A stretch of 54,467 nucleotides of DNA, taken from positions 1 to 54,467 of the IMG/VR virus record IMGVR_UViG_3300031721_000009, one strand, 5' to 3'. Positions 1 to 10,300 of the stretch are shown piece after piece. The stretch's first letter is position 1, and the number at the start of each line of letters is the position of its first letter. Under the pieces are notes generated by a model that was given only the letters and a program-made list of their open reading frames with translations, had not been told where the DNA came from and did no database searches. Position numbers and translations under genes: made by a program. This DNA is from a virus.

Positions 1-520
1 TCAGCAGATGCAACTACTAAAGCTAACGCAGCCCAATCAGCAGCAGCAGCAGACGCAACTAGTAAAGCAAACGCAGCAAGAGCAGGTGCAGTTGCAGACG
101 TAACTAATGGCGCAGGGGCGGCATTTAATACGCTTAAAGAAATCCAAGATGCAATGGCAACTGATTCAGAACTAAGTTCAGCGATCGCAAGTGTTACATC
201 ATCAGCGGCTTCTACAGCATCAGCAGACGCTACTTCAAAGGCTAACGCAGCACAATCAGCAGCAGCAACAGATGCAACTACTAAAGCAAACGCAGCATTA
301 GTATCAGCAAAAGCATATGCAGATCAAGCAGAAGCAGATGCAGAATCAGCAGCAGCGAGTGATGCAACTACTAAAGCAAACGCAGCATTAGTATCAGCAA
401 AAGCATATGCAGATCAAGCAGAAGCAGATGCAGAATCAGCAGCAGCGAGTGATGCAACTACTAAAGCAAACGCAGCACAAGCAGGCGCAATTGCACAACT
501 TAGTCACTTCCACAGTGCAG
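1..520 (+). repeat. in-frame coiled-coil repeats, fibre 1
   Basis: GCA-rich units encoding DATTKANAALVSAKAYADQAEADAESAA-type segments repeat in tandem; two units near 280-480 are almost identical at the DNA level. Confidence 0.8.
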
Positions 521-735
521 TTCAGAATGTTACAGCATCACAAGAAACTAATAACACGACTTCGACAACTAACTTTACGTTTAGTGAATTGTCAAGTGCG
601 AAGCATTATGTTGTTTTAGTTAACAGATTGTTTCTACGTGCAAGCGAGTATTCAGTATCAGGCACAACTGTAACTATCTCACAAGGTATTATTGCAGAAG
701 ACGACGAAATTGAAGTAACAGGATTAAGTTCATAA
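1..735 (+). CDS. tail fibre protein, C-terminal part (5' end outside window)
   Basis: The frame is open from base 1, so the true start lies upstream; the internal ATG at 154 is not a credible start. The first ~160 residues are alanine-rich coiled-coil-like repeats (DATTKANAA, AYADQAEADAESAA) shared with the next three fibre genes. The last ~75 residues form a Thr/Ser-rich beta-type tail ending in EVTGLSS. Unlike its neighbours it has no S74 self-cleaving chaperone, so it may be a short adaptor or adhesin-supporting fibre. The role as a fibre is inferred from the repeats and the fibre cluster. A conserved hairpin element follows it. Confidence 0.75.
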   Translation, partial: SADATTKANAAQSAAAADATSKANAARAGAVADVTNGAGAAFNTLKEIQDAMATDSELSSAIASVTSSAASTASADATSKANAAQSAAATDATTKANAALVSAKAYADQAEADAESAAASDATTKANAALVSAKAYADQAEADAESAAASDATTKANAAQAGAIAQLSHFHSAVQNVTASQETNNTTSTTNFTFSELSSAKHYVVLVNRLFLRASEYSVSGTTVTISQGIIAEDDEIEVTGLSS

Positions 736-736
736 T

Positions 737-866
737 ATAGACTGATCAAACGTAGATAGTTGTCATAACTCTCTACTTAGTTTATGATAATCATAAACAC
801 TGGGATATACTGAGTTATATCCTTCGTATCAATCGATACCGTCAATGATTCATTGACGGTATTTTC
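737..866 (+). promoter_or_regulatory. structured intergenic element, copy A (hairpins plus terminator-like stem)
   Basis: Four stems lie between two fibre genes: 752-761 with 767-776 (one mismatch), the palindrome TTTATGATAATCATAAA at 781-797, 803-809 with 816-822, and a perfect 12-bp stem 836-847 with 851-862 followed by TTTT. The first three recur at 5041-5124 with compensating base changes. CATAAACA at 792-799 resembles a late-promoter box with one change. The last stem looks like an intrinsic terminator, yet it ends only about ten bases before the Shine-Dalgarno of the next gene. Confidence 0.65.
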
Positions 867-883
867 ATTTAGGAGATGTAAAA

Positions 884-1130
884 ATGTCAAGAAAAATTAA
901 AAAGAATGGTGTAATGACAAGTGTGTCATTAGACAAAAACAAAAAATATAAGTACAGCCCAACAGGTGATTTAGTTGAATCAACTGGTGAATTAGGTGAT
1001 AACGAGATTTCTATATCTGGTTCTAAGTCATCGCTTCGTAGAGCAGCAGATATGGAACGTAACATTTCTATCTTAGCAACTACCATGTTGACAACCGATA
1101 ATGGCGCAGGTATAGATTCGCCAGCAGAAG
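884..1130 (+). repeat. conserved fibre N-terminus cassette, copy 1 of 3
   Basis: The first ~80 codons are almost identical in DNA to 3174-3420 and 5160-5406. The conservation at the base level suggests gene conversion or recent duplication of the docking domain. Confidence 0.85.
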
Positions 1131-3001
1131 TAAAAGCAGCAGCAGCAACAGATGCAACGACTAAAGCAAACAATGCAAAGTCACAAGCAATCTCGGCAGC
1201 AGCAAGTGATGCGACTACTAAAGCAAACGCAGCATTGGTATCAGCAAAAGCATATGCAGATCAAGCAGAAGCAGATGCAGAATCAGCAGCAAGTTCAGAT
1301 GCGACTACTAAAGCAAACAATGCAAAGTCACAGGCGATCTCAGCAGCAGCAAGTGATGCGACTACAAAAGCAAACGCAGCATTGGCATCAGCAAAGTCAT
1401 ATGCAGATCAAGCAGAAGCAGATGCAGAATCAGCAGCAGCATCAGATGCGACTACTAAAGCAAATAATGCAAAATCACAGGCGATCTCAGCAGCAGCAAG
1501 TGATGCGACTACCAAAGCAAATGCAGCACAAGCAGCAGCAATTGCAGCAGTAACTAATGGCGCAGGCGCAGCATTTGATACTTTAGTTGAAATCCAAAAT
1601 GCAATGGCAACTGATTCAGAACTAAGTTCAGCAATCTCAAGTGTTACTTCGTCAGCAGCAGCAACTGCATCAGCAGACGCGACTACTAAAGCAAACGCAG
1701 CATTAGCAGCAGCAAAAGTTTATGCAGACGCAAATGATGCCAATACTAATACATGGCGCGGTATTTCAAATAGCACGTCATCGACTAGCACATCTGTATC
1801 AGCATCATCAGCAGCAGTAAAGGCTGCTTACGATAGATCTTGGCCTAACACAACCTATTCTGTAGGTGATGGTGGTCTTTCACAGATTAACTTTACTTCG
1901 GCTGATCACAGCAAGTTAAACGGCATTGAATCAGGAGCAACAGCAGATCAATCAGCAGCTCAACTATTAGCGTCTATTAAGACAGTAGATGTTGACGGCT
2001 CTGGTGGTATTAACGCTGGTAGATTAGATGGTCATGCTCTTACTTCAGCAGCAACCGCTAATACAGTAGCAGAGCGAGATAGCGCAGCGGATATAACTGC
2101 CAGACTATTTCGATCAAACTATGCGGAGCAAAGTACTGCACCAGCAACAACTGCGGATATTGCGTTCAGAAACAACTCCACTTCTGATAACTACACAAGG
2201 TTTATGACTAGCGGTGCATTTAAGTCGTACTGTGATTCTGTTGGCGTTAGTGTTGATGGACACACTCATAGCTACTTAGGTTTAACTGCCAAGGCTGCCG
2301 ATGCAAACTTATTAGACGGTGTCAATGGTGCTAGTTATATGCGTAGTGACGCAACTGACTATCAGAACAACACTATCTACCAACGTGGTTACTTAGTAAA
2401 CGAAACTGCTTATCGTGACAGAGGTGTTTACGGACATTATGACTCAACCAAAACTAACCACATCTGGTCTATGGGAACTGCTTATAAATCTAGCGCAACT
2501 GGAGTTAACTTCGGAAACCTTTATGGTCTAGCCTATAAGCATACTAACAATGCTACTGGTGGTGCGTTGGCTAGTGGACATCAGATGGTTTGGTGTCAGA
2601 ATGGTGGCCCAACATCAGCTATGGGTTCTAATGTTTGGACTTCTGGCGATGTGATTGCATATTCAGATGCAAGGGTTAAAGACAACCTAGAAGTAATACC
2701 TAACGCTATTGATAAAGTCAAGCAGTTAAATGGTTACACATACGACAGAACTGATAAGCAACCAGCAACTCCAGAGGAAGAAGGTACTATTTACGCTCAT
2801 AATCCTAAAAATAGATATGTTGGCGTTATAGCACAAGAAGTTCTTGCTGTACTACCAGAAGCAGTTTCTGGCGGTCCTAACAGCAATGAAGGATCAGAAG
2901 ATGATCATTACTCTGTAGCATACGGTAATCTAGTTGCATTGCTTATTGAAGCAATCAAAGAACAACAAGTTCAAATTGATGAGTTAAAAGCAAATCGCTA
3001 G
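884..3001 (+). CDS. tail fibre with C-terminal S74 intramolecular chaperone
   Basis: This 705-residue fibre begins MSRKIKKNGVMTSVSLDKNK, an N-terminus shared almost exactly with the genes at 3174 and 5160, so all three probably dock to the same partner. Residues ~85-290 are alanine-rich coiled-coil repeats. The middle has the phage-fibre motif TTYSVGDGGLSQINFTSADH and an HTHSY metal-site-like motif. The C-terminus is a Peptidase_S74 chaperone beginning at YSDARVK, with the self-cleavage Ser at residue ~594; known family members trimerise the fibre and then release themselves. The Shine-Dalgarno AGGAG precedes the ATG. Receptor binding is inferred; the ligand is unknown. Confidence 0.88.
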   Translation: MSRKIKKNGVMTSVSLDKNKKYKYSPTGDLVESTGELGDNEISISGSKSSLRRAADMERNISILATTMLTTDNGAGIDSPAEVKAAAATDATTKANNAKSQAISAAASDATTKANAALVSAKAYADQAEADAESAASSDATTKANNAKSQAISAAASDATTKANAALASAKSYADQAEADAESAAASDATTKANNAKSQAISAAASDATTKANAAQAAAIAAVTNGAGAAFDTLVEIQNAMATDSELSSAISSVTSSAAATASADATTKANAALAAAKVYADANDANTNTWRGISNSTSSTSTSVSASSAAVKAAYDRSWPNTTYSVGDGGLSQINFTSADHSKLNGIESGATADQSAAQLLASIKTVDVDGSGGINAGRLDGHALTSAATANTVAERDSAADITARLFRSNYAEQSTAPATTADIAFRNNSTSDNYTRFMTSGAFKSYCDSVGVSVDGHTHSYLGLTAKAADANLLDGVNGASYMRSDATDYQNNTIYQRGYLVNETAYRDRGVYGHYDSTKTNHIWSMGTAYKSSATGVNFGNLYGLAYKHTNNATGGALASGHQMVWCQNGGPTSAMGSNVWTSGDVIAYSDARVKDNLEVIPNAIDKVKQLNGYTYDRTDKQPATPEEEGTIYAHNPKNRYVGVIAQEVLAVLPEAVSGGPNSNEGSEDDHYSVAYGNLVALLIEAIKEQQVQIDELKANR
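1128..1560 (+). repeat. in-frame coiled-coil repeats, fibre 2
   Basis: Tandem units encode DATTKANNAKSQAISAA and DATTKANAALVSAKAYADQA. The DNA units match those in the 1-520, 3421-3750 and 5410-5830 blocks closely enough to allow recombination between fibre genes. Confidence 0.8.
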
Positions 3002-3030
3002 TCTATAAAGTACTTAGTACTATAAGAAGA

Positions 3031-3060
3031 AAAAACGCCCACGTTATGCGGGCGTTTTTA
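3031..3060 (+). terminator. intrinsic terminator after fibre gene
   Basis: AAAACGCCC pairs with GGGCGTTTT around a 9-base loop and runs into a T tract, 30 bases after the stop of the upstream fibre gene. Confidence 0.9.
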
Positions 3061-3096
3061 TTTGGATTTTATTTATGAATATAGGTTGTTAACTTT

Positions 3097-3115
3097 CATA
3101 AATATGGCATAAATA
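3097..3115 (+). promoter_or_regulatory. tandem T4-type late promoter boxes
   Basis: CATAAATA occurs at 3097-3104 and again at 3108-3115, 59-77 bases upstream of the fibre gene at 3174. T4 late promoters are TATAAATA, read by gp55/gp33-modified RNA polymerase. Confidence 0.65.
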
Positions 3116-3173
3116 CCAATAAGCACTGCGTTAGTAAGATCTGACGAGATGTTAAATAAAGGAATTCCAAACC

Positions 3174-5024
3174 ATGTCAAGAAAAATTAAAAAGAATGGT
3201 GTAATGACAAGTGTGTCATTAGACAAAAACAAAAAATATAAGTATGATGCAACAGGTGATTTAGTTGAATCAACTGGAACATTAGGCGATAACGAGATTT
3301 CTATGTCTGGTTCCAAGTCATCGCTTCGTAGAGCAGCAGATATGGAACGTAATATTTCCATATTAGCAACTACCATGTTGACAACCGATAACGGCGCAGG
3401 TGTTGATTCGCCAGCAGAAGTAAAAGCAGCAGCAGCAAGTGATGCAACTACTAAAGCAAACGCAGCATTAGTATCAGCAAAAGCATATGCAGATCAAGCA
3501 GAAGCAGATGCAGAATCAGCAGCAAGTTCAGATGCAACTAGTAAAGCAAATAATGCAAAATCACAAGCAATTTCATCAGCAGCAAGTGATGCGACTACCA
3601 AAGCAAATAATGCAAAGTCACAAGCAATTTCATCAGCAGCAAGTGATGCGACTACCAAAGCAAATAATGCAAAGTCACAAGCAATTTCAGCAGCAGCAAG
3701 TGATGCGACTACAAAAGCAAACGCAGCAAAGACAGCAGCAATTGCAGCAGTAACTAATGGCGCAGGGGCGGCATTTGATACTTTAGTTGAAATCCAAAAT
3801 GCAATGGCAACCGATTCGGAACTAAGTTCAGCGATCTCAAGTGTTACATCATCAGCAGCGGCGACAGCATCAGCAGATGCAACTACTAAAGCAAACGCAG
3901 CATTGGCAGCAGCAAAGGTTTATGCAGATGCAAATGACACAGATACTAATACATGGCGTGGTATTTCAAATAGTGTAACATCAACTAGCACGTCTATATC
4001 TGCATCATCAGCGGCAGTTAAAGCAGCATATGATAGATCATGGCCTAACACGACTTATAACTTTGCGGGGTCTACGTTTACATCTCGCAACACTGGCAAT
4101 GCTTTAGCAATTGACTCCGCCACCGCAAACACAATTGGTTATTGCAACGCTGCAAGCGCAGCAGGTTTCTCAGATGGCGGTATGTTTGTAGCAGCTCATA
4201 GCACATCATGGGTATCTCAGATATTCAGTAACTTTAGAACAGGCGAATTATCGTCACGTGGCATGAATAGCGGTACTTGGGGTTCATGGCGCAAGATTTG
4301 GGATAACCAAAACGACGGTTCTGGCTCTGGCTTAGATGCTGATTTATTAGATGGAGTTCAAGGTTCGCAATTCCTACGATCAGATGCTACTGATACTGCA
4401 TCGGGTCATTTAAGTTTGCGAGCAGGTGGTAATCATTTAGGAAACCATGAGTTTGCATCAGCATCACAAACATCTACTGGATACGGTGACGCGGGAATTG
4501 AGGTTAGAGAAGGTGGATATGGATCGGGTGTTGGAATGTCAGCTCCTAGAATCGGTATGCATTGGGGCGGCGTTGTCGCATCAAATATCTCTATGGAGAC
4601 GGACGGTACGATAACAATACGAAACAATCCAGGCACTGGCTATGAAAATTTTAGAGCTGCCAATATATCTGCAACTGGTGAAGTAACAGCATACTACTCA
4701 GATGAGCGTCTAAAGAACTTTAGTGGTAAGATCGAGAATGCATTAGACAAGGTATCGCAACTAAATGGCTATCATTACACTGGTAATGATGTAGCAGGCG
4801 AACTTGGGTATGATACTGATGTTCAGCAAGTTGGTGTATCAGCACAAGAAGTTGAAGCAGTAATGCCAGAGGTTGTTAAATCAGCACCGATTAATAGCGA
4901 CAATGGTACAGATTATAAAACTGTACAATATGAGCGTATGGTTCCGTTATTGATTGAGTCTATAAAAGAACTAAAATCAATGGTAGAAAGTCAAGCAGCG
5001 GAAATTGCTAAATTAAAAAAGTAG
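3174..5024 (+). CDS. tail fibre with C-terminal S74 intramolecular chaperone
   Basis: This 616-residue fibre shares the MSRKIKKNGVMTSV N-terminus and the ATKANNAKSQAISAA coiled-coil repeats with its neighbours. Its distal domain is different: residues ~300-500 include GTWGSWRKIWDNQNDGSGS and SGLDADLLDGVQGSQFL, typical of phage fibre tips. The S74 chaperone begins at YYSDERLK with the cleavage Ser at residue ~509, leaving a C-terminal part of ~108 residues ending in a coiled coil. A terminator and two late-promoter boxes precede it, so it can be transcribed independently. Confidence 0.88.
   Translation: MSRKIKKNGVMTSVSLDKNKKYKYDATGDLVESTGTLGDNEISMSGSKSSLRRAADMERNISILATTMLTTDNGAGVDSPAEVKAAAASDATTKANAALVSAKAYADQAEADAESAASSDATSKANNAKSQAISSAASDATTKANNAKSQAISSAASDATTKANNAKSQAISAAASDATTKANAAKTAAIAAVTNGAGAAFDTLVEIQNAMATDSELSSAISSVTSSAAATASADATTKANAALAAAKVYADANDTDTNTWRGISNSVTSTSTSISASSAAVKAAYDRSWPNTTYNFAGSTFTSRNTGNALAIDSATANTIGYCNAASAAGFSDGGMFVAAHSTSWVSQIFSNFRTGELSSRGMNSGTWGSWRKIWDNQNDGSGSGLDADLLDGVQGSQFLRSDATDTASGHLSLRAGGNHLGNHEFASASQTSTGYGDAGIEVREGGYGSGVGMSAPRIGMHWGGVVASNISMETDGTITIRNNPGTGYENFRAANISATGEVTAYYSDERLKNFSGKIENALDKVSQLNGYHYTGNDVAGELGYDTDVQQVGVSAQEVEAVMPEVVKSAPINSDNGTDYKTVQYERMVPLLIESIKELKSMVESQAAEIAKLKK
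3421..3750 (+). repeat. in-frame coiled-coil repeats, fibre 3
   Basis: Three consecutive units encoding DATTKANNAKSQAIS repeat nearly identically, with a 51-base period around 3580-3710. Confidence 0.8.
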
Positions 5025-5032
5025 TATAAATT

Positions 5033-5150
5033 GATCAAACGTAGGGAGTTTAACTCCCTGCTTAGTTTATGATTATCATAAAAGTTATGATTATCATAAA
5101 CACTGGAATATACAGAGTATATTCTTCGTATCAATCAATATCTTTAAGGA
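5033..5150 (+). promoter_or_regulatory. structured intergenic element, copy B
   Basis: This is a second copy of the element at 737-866. Stem 1 (5041-5050 with 5052-5061, core GGGAGT/ACTCCC) is stronger than in copy A. The palindrome TTTATGATTATCATAAA (5066-5082) is duplicated in tandem at 5085-5100. Stem 3 is GAATATAC/GTATATTC (5106-5113 with 5117-5124). The terminator-like fourth stem of copy A is absent. CATAAACA lies at 5095-5102, about 58 bases before the next ATG. Confidence 0.6.
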
Positions 5151-5159
5151 GATAAAATA

Positions 5160-7169
5160 ATGTCAAGAAAAATTAAAAAGAATGGTGTAATGACAAGTGT
5201 GTCATTAGACAAAAACAAAAAATATAAGTACAGTCCAACAGGTGATTTAGTTGAATCAACTGGAACATTAGGTGATAACGAGATTTCTATGTCTGGTTCC
5301 AAGTCATCGCTTCGTAGAGCAGCAGATATGGAACGTAACATTTCTATCTTAGCAACTACCATGTTGACAACCGATAATGGCTCAGGTGTTGATTCGCCAG
5401 CAGAAGTAAAAGCAGCAGCAGCAAGTGATGCAACTAGTAAAGCGAACGCAGCATTGGTATCAGCAAAGGCATATGCAGATCAAGCAGAAGCAGATGCAGA
5501 ATCAGCAGCAAGTTCTGATGCAACTACTAAAGCAAATAATGCAAAGTCACAAGCAATCTCAGCAGCAAGTTCTGATGCAACTACTAAAGCAAATAATGCA
5601 AAGTCACAAGCAATCTCAGCAGCAGCAAGTGATGCGACTACCAAAGCGAACGCAGCATTGGTATCAGCAAAGGCATATGCAGATCAAGCAGAAGCAGATG
5701 CAGAATCAGCAGCAAGTTCTGATGCAACTACTAAAGCAAATAATGCAAAGTCACAAGCAATCTCAGCAGCAGCAGCAGACGCAACTAGTAAAGCAAACGC
5801 AGCAAGAGCAGGTGCAGTTGCAGACGTAACTAATGGCGCAGGCGCAGCATTTAATACGCTTAAAGAAATCCAAGATGCAATGGCAACTGATTCAGAACTA
5901 AGTTCAGCAATCGCAAGTGTTACATCATCAGCGGCTTCTACGGCAGCAGCAGATGCGACTACTAAAGCAAACGCAGCATTGGCATCAGCAAAGGTTTATG
6001 CAGATGCACAGGACACCAATACTCATCGCGCAATTTCAAATAGCGTAACATCAACAAGCACATCTGTATCTGCATCATCAGCAGCAGTTAAAGCGGCTTA
6101 TGACAGGTCTTGGCCTAACACTACTTATTCAGTAGGCGATGGTGGTCTTTCACAGATCAACTTTACATCAACAGATCATACTAAGTTAAACGGCATTGAG
6201 TCAGGTGCAACAGCAGATCAAACTTCGGCACAATTATTAGCATCTCTTAAAACAGTTGATAGTAACGGTACTGCTGGATTGAACGCTGGAACAGTAGATG
6301 GATTGACATTGAATGGTACAACTAACAATGCTGCCAACAAAGTCGTTCGCACAGATGCCAATGGTTACGCTAACTTCGGTTGGATTAACACTGCATCGGG
6401 CGCAAGTACATCAGCACCAGCTCGTATATATGCATCAAATGATTCTTATTTGAGATATATGACGCCAGCTTCATTGGCTCCTTATATCTTGAATCAAGGA
6501 TCAACTAAGAACTCACATACTCACGCATATTTGCCAACGAGTGGTGGTAATGTATCTAACAATATCACATTCGGTTCAAACTACGGACACGGTGTAACTG
6601 GATTATATTCAGCTACTAAATTCCAACAAGTTTATAGTATGGGCGCAGCGTATACATTAGATGATAATGGTGTAGCGCCAGGCAATTTCTACGGAATAGC
6701 ATGGACTCATTCTAATAACACAAACGCAAACGGACGCAAGATCGCAGGTCATCACGCAGCATATATGTCTGCTGGTACTACTCGTTCTGCAATTGGTGAT
6801 AGTATCTGGACTTCAGGTAACGTTACTGCATACTCAGACGAACGTGTTAAGGAAAATCTTGAGATAATTCCAGATGCATTGGACAAAGTATGTCAACTAA
6901 ATGGTTATACGTATGATAGAACAGACCTTACTCCGGCAACACCGGAAGAAGTGCCTACTGTATACGCACATAATCCTACTGACAGACATGTCGGTGTTAT
7001 TGCACAGGAAGTACTAAAAGTATTACCTGAAGCAGTTACTGGTGGACCAAATAGCACACCTGGATCAGAAGATGATCATTACTCGGTGGCTTACGGAAAT
7101 ATCGTAGCACTATTAATTGAAGCAGTCAAGGAATTGAAAGCAGAAATTGATGTATTGAAAAGTAAGTAA
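5160..7169 (+). CDS. tail fibre with C-terminal S74 intramolecular chaperone
   Basis: This 669-residue fibre has the same N-terminus as the 884 and 3174 genes, followed by coiled-coil repeats to residue ~285. The distal region contains TTYSVGDGGLSQINFTSTDH, HTHAYLP and YLRYMTPASLAPYI. The S74 chaperone begins at AYSDERVK (Ser ~559). Its last 110 residues closely match those of the 884 gene (YTYDRTD, VGVIAQEVL, GGPNS, EDDHYSVAYGN), so 884 and 5160 share both ends and differ mainly in the middle. The Shine-Dalgarno AAGGAG precedes the ATG. Confidence 0.88.
   Translation: MSRKIKKNGVMTSVSLDKNKKYKYSPTGDLVESTGTLGDNEISMSGSKSSLRRAADMERNISILATTMLTTDNGSGVDSPAEVKAAAASDATSKANAALVSAKAYADQAEADAESAASSDATTKANNAKSQAISAASSDATTKANNAKSQAISAAASDATTKANAALVSAKAYADQAEADAESAASSDATTKANNAKSQAISAAAADATSKANAARAGAVADVTNGAGAAFNTLKEIQDAMATDSELSSAIASVTSSAASTAAADATTKANAALASAKVYADAQDTNTHRAISNSVTSTSTSVSASSAAVKAAYDRSWPNTTYSVGDGGLSQINFTSTDHTKLNGIESGATADQTSAQLLASLKTVDSNGTAGLNAGTVDGLTLNGTTNNAANKVVRTDANGYANFGWINTASGASTSAPARIYASNDSYLRYMTPASLAPYILNQGSTKNSHTHAYLPTSGGNVSNNITFGSNYGHGVTGLYSATKFQQVYSMGAAYTLDDNGVAPGNFYGIAWTHSNNTNANGRKIAGHHAAYMSAGTTRSAIGDSIWTSGNVTAYSDERVKENLEIIPDALDKVCQLNGYTYDRTDLTPATPEEVPTVYAHNPTDRHVGVIAQEVLKVLPEAVTGGPNSTPGSEDDHYSVAYGNIVALLIEAVKELKAEIDVLKSK
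5410..5830 (+). repeat. in-frame coiled-coil repeats, fibre 4
   Basis: Alternating units of the same alanine-rich repeat. The end of this block (5770-5940) closely matches 40-220 of the first fibre, including the ARAGAVADVTNGAGAAFNTL segment. Confidence 0.8.
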
Positions 7170-7198
7170 ATTATAAAACACTTATAAAACACTTATAA

Positions 7199-7224
7199 AA
7201 GACTCCTTCGGGGGTCTTTTTTTT
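7199..7224 (+). terminator. intrinsic terminator with UUCG loop
   Basis: GACTCC and GGGGTC form a stem (one G-U pair) closed by TTCG and followed by eight Ts, 30 bases after the fibre gene at 5160-7169. Confidence 0.92.
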
Positions 7225-7270
7225 GCTCTAAATAAAGGTAACATATTAACTATGTATATAATTTAAAAAA

Positions 7271-7278
7271 GATAAATA
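7271..7278 (+). promoter_or_regulatory. T4-type late promoter box
   Basis: GATAAATA lies 72 bases upstream of the GTG start of the large fibre gene at 7350. Confidence 0.55.
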
Positions 7279-7349
7279 CTAACAGTAAACAACATTCATA
7301 TAGGGACAGACTAGATGTCCCATGGTAGTAAATATAAGGGAGATATAAA

Positions 7350-10300
7350 GTGGCTTTTAAAGTAGGTAATCAAACAGTAATAGATATAGACATAGGTGGT
7401 GGAACAAGAGTTGAATCTGCACTAGATAAGGATCTTGTATTATATCCAGGCGATGGTGGAGAAATATATATTCCTGCTAACACCTCTCTTACATTTGAAG
7501 GTTCATCTCCTCCTGATGATTTTGAGGGGAGATTAAAAGCGACTACATTGACTGCCGATAGAGAGTATACGTTACCAGATCATTTGTACGAAGTATCAGG
7601 TGGTGGTGAATCGCAGGGTATGATAGCAGTACTTGATGTCACTTTATTCCCAAGAGGTGATATTGCAACGTATGTAGATGATCTCATCGCGGCAACAACA
7701 ACTGCATATATCGATGCAGATGAACTACAAACTACAGAACTACAAGGTTATACAGATCAAGCAGAACTTGATGCAATCGCATCATCAAACTTGTATACAG
7801 ATGGTCGTGAAACAGCAATAACCACGGCGTACCAATCGTATACAGATCAAGCAGAACTTGATGCAATCGCATCATCAAACTTGTATACAGATGGTCGTGA
7901 AACAGCAATAACCACGGCGTACCAATTGTACGCAGACGACGCAGACGTGGTTGTCACAGATGCATATGTCGCAGCAGACGTGGTTGTCACAGATGCATAT
8001 ATCGCAGCAGATACCGTTGTCACAGATGCATATATCGCAGCAGATACCGTTGTCACAGATGCATATATCGCAGCAGATGAACTACAAACTACAGCACTAC
8101 AAGGTTATACGGATGTTGCAGAAGCAGATGCAATCAATGCATCAAACTCATATACAGATGGTCGTGAGACAGCAATAACAACCGCGTACCAATCATATGC
8201 AGATACCGCAGAAGCAGATGCAATCAATGCATCAAACTCATATACAGATGGTCGTGAGACAGCAATAACAACCGCGTACCAATCATATGCAGATACCGCA
8301 GAAGCAGATGCAATCACATCATCAAATTCATATACAGATGGTCGTGAAACAGCAATAACAACAGCGTACCAATCATATACAGATACAGCAGAAGCAGATG
8401 CAATCACATCATCAAATTCATATACAGATGGTCGTGAAACAGCAATAACAACAGCGTACCAATCATATGCAGATCAAGCAGAAGCAGATGCAATCACATC
8501 ATCAAATTCATATACAGATGGTCGTGAAACGGCAATAACAACTGCTTATCAATCATATGCAGATATCTCAGAAGCAGATGCAATCAATGCATCAACCGCA
8601 TACACTGATGGAAAGACAACAAAGGCATATATAGATTCATTAAATATACAATCAGCAAGTGTTGATGCAAACAGTGTTGCATTAGGAACAGATACCACTG
8701 GTAATTATATTGCTACCGTAGCAGGAACAGTTAATGAAATAGTCGTAACGGGAAGTGGCAGTGAAACTTCAGCAGTTACAGTAGGTCTCGCTACCGATGT
8801 AAATATAACAAACGATTTGACGGTTGGTGGAGATTTATTTGTTACCGGATCTACTGTCAGTGTTGGTTCAGCAAACTTGAGTGTTGATGATAGTTTTATT
8901 TACTTGAATCAAGGTGATGCAATTGGTGCAGCAAACACTATATTCACTGGTGCTGGATTAGACGATGGTGTTCTTGGGGGGTACTTTGAAGGTACCACCT
9001 CAGTCACTTATTACGTACGAATAGATGCCAATAGTACTCCAGATACATTTGAATGGTCAAAGGATAACTTTGCAACAACAGTAGCAACGGGTATTGCGAT
9101 CGACGGAACAGATCAAGCACTGGACAATAACATTACAATTAAGTTCTCTGCTACCACTGGTCACACAATTGGCGATGTTTGGAGTGGACTCGCTGCTCCG
9201 ATAGCCATTGACAGTGGTATTTTTAGTAACATTAACACTGGCACATCAGCGCCGGGATACACTCACATTGGTGTATTTTATGATGCAAGTGCATTGACAT
9301 GGAAAGTGTTTAGTGAATATGATCCAGAACCAAATGGTGATATTAACACGGGAGATGCAAGTTTTGTATTAGGAAAAATGGAAGCAGATTGCTTCATTGC
9401 AAATGATGTTGATATCAACGGTCCTATAACAAATGCTAATCATGCAACACATAAAGCATATGTAGATGCAGCAGAAGCAGTTGCAATTGCAACAGCAGCA
9501 TTGGATGCGACCACTAAAGCAAACACAGCAGAATCTAATGCGAACTCGTATACAGATGGTCGTGAAACAGCAATTACAACAGCGTACCAATCATATGCAG
9601 ATACCGCAGAAGCAGATGCAATTGCAACTGCAAGTTTAGATGCGACTACAAAGGCAAACACAGCAGAATCTAATGCGAACTCGTATACAGATGGTCGTGA
9701 AACAGCAATAACAACAGCGTACCAATCATATGCAGACACCGCAGAAGCAGATGCAATTTCGGCAGCAGCATTAGATGCAACTAGTAAAGCAGATGCAGCG
9801 TTGTCTTCGGCATTGGCAGCAGACACTGATACGACTTATTTGGTAGGTGATGGTGGTTTAACTGAAAAGAACTTCACTACAGCAGATAATACTAAGTTAG
9901 ATGGCATCGCAACGAGTGCCAATAATTATGTTCACCCGTCAAGTCACGCTATCTCGTTTATCACGGGATTGCAAACAGCATTAAATGCCAAAGTAGACGA
10001 CAGTCAAGTATTGACTAATGTACCATCTGGCGCTTTATTCACTGACACTACCTACTCAGTAGGTAATGGTGGTTTAACTCAAGTAAACTTCACTACAGCA
10101 GATAATACTAAGTTAGATGGCATCGCAACGAGTGCCAACAATTATGTTCACCCTTCAAGTCACCCTATCTCGTTTATCACGGGATTGCAAACATCGTTAA
10201 ATGGCAAGGTAGATGATAGTCAGGTATTGACTAATGTACCAGCGGCAGCAGTATTTACTGATACGACTTATTCTGTAGGTGATGGTGGTCTTTCGCAGAT

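Noticed and set aside
865-5362. Three near-identical antisense frames opposite the fibre N-termini
   Set aside because: They mirror the duplicated N-terminal cassette of the fibres and have no promoter or Shine-Dalgarno on the minus strand.
407-5829. Long Gln/Met-rich open frames inside the fibre repeats (MQIKQKQMQNQQQ-type)
   Set aside because: They are frame-shifted readings of the GCA-rich coiled-coil repeats, have no ribosome-binding sites and recur wherever the repeat does.
7740-8600. Regular repeats that could be mistaken for a CRISPR array
   Set aside because: The units are in frame, encode a coiled-coil repeat, have no unique spacers and lie inside one long gene.
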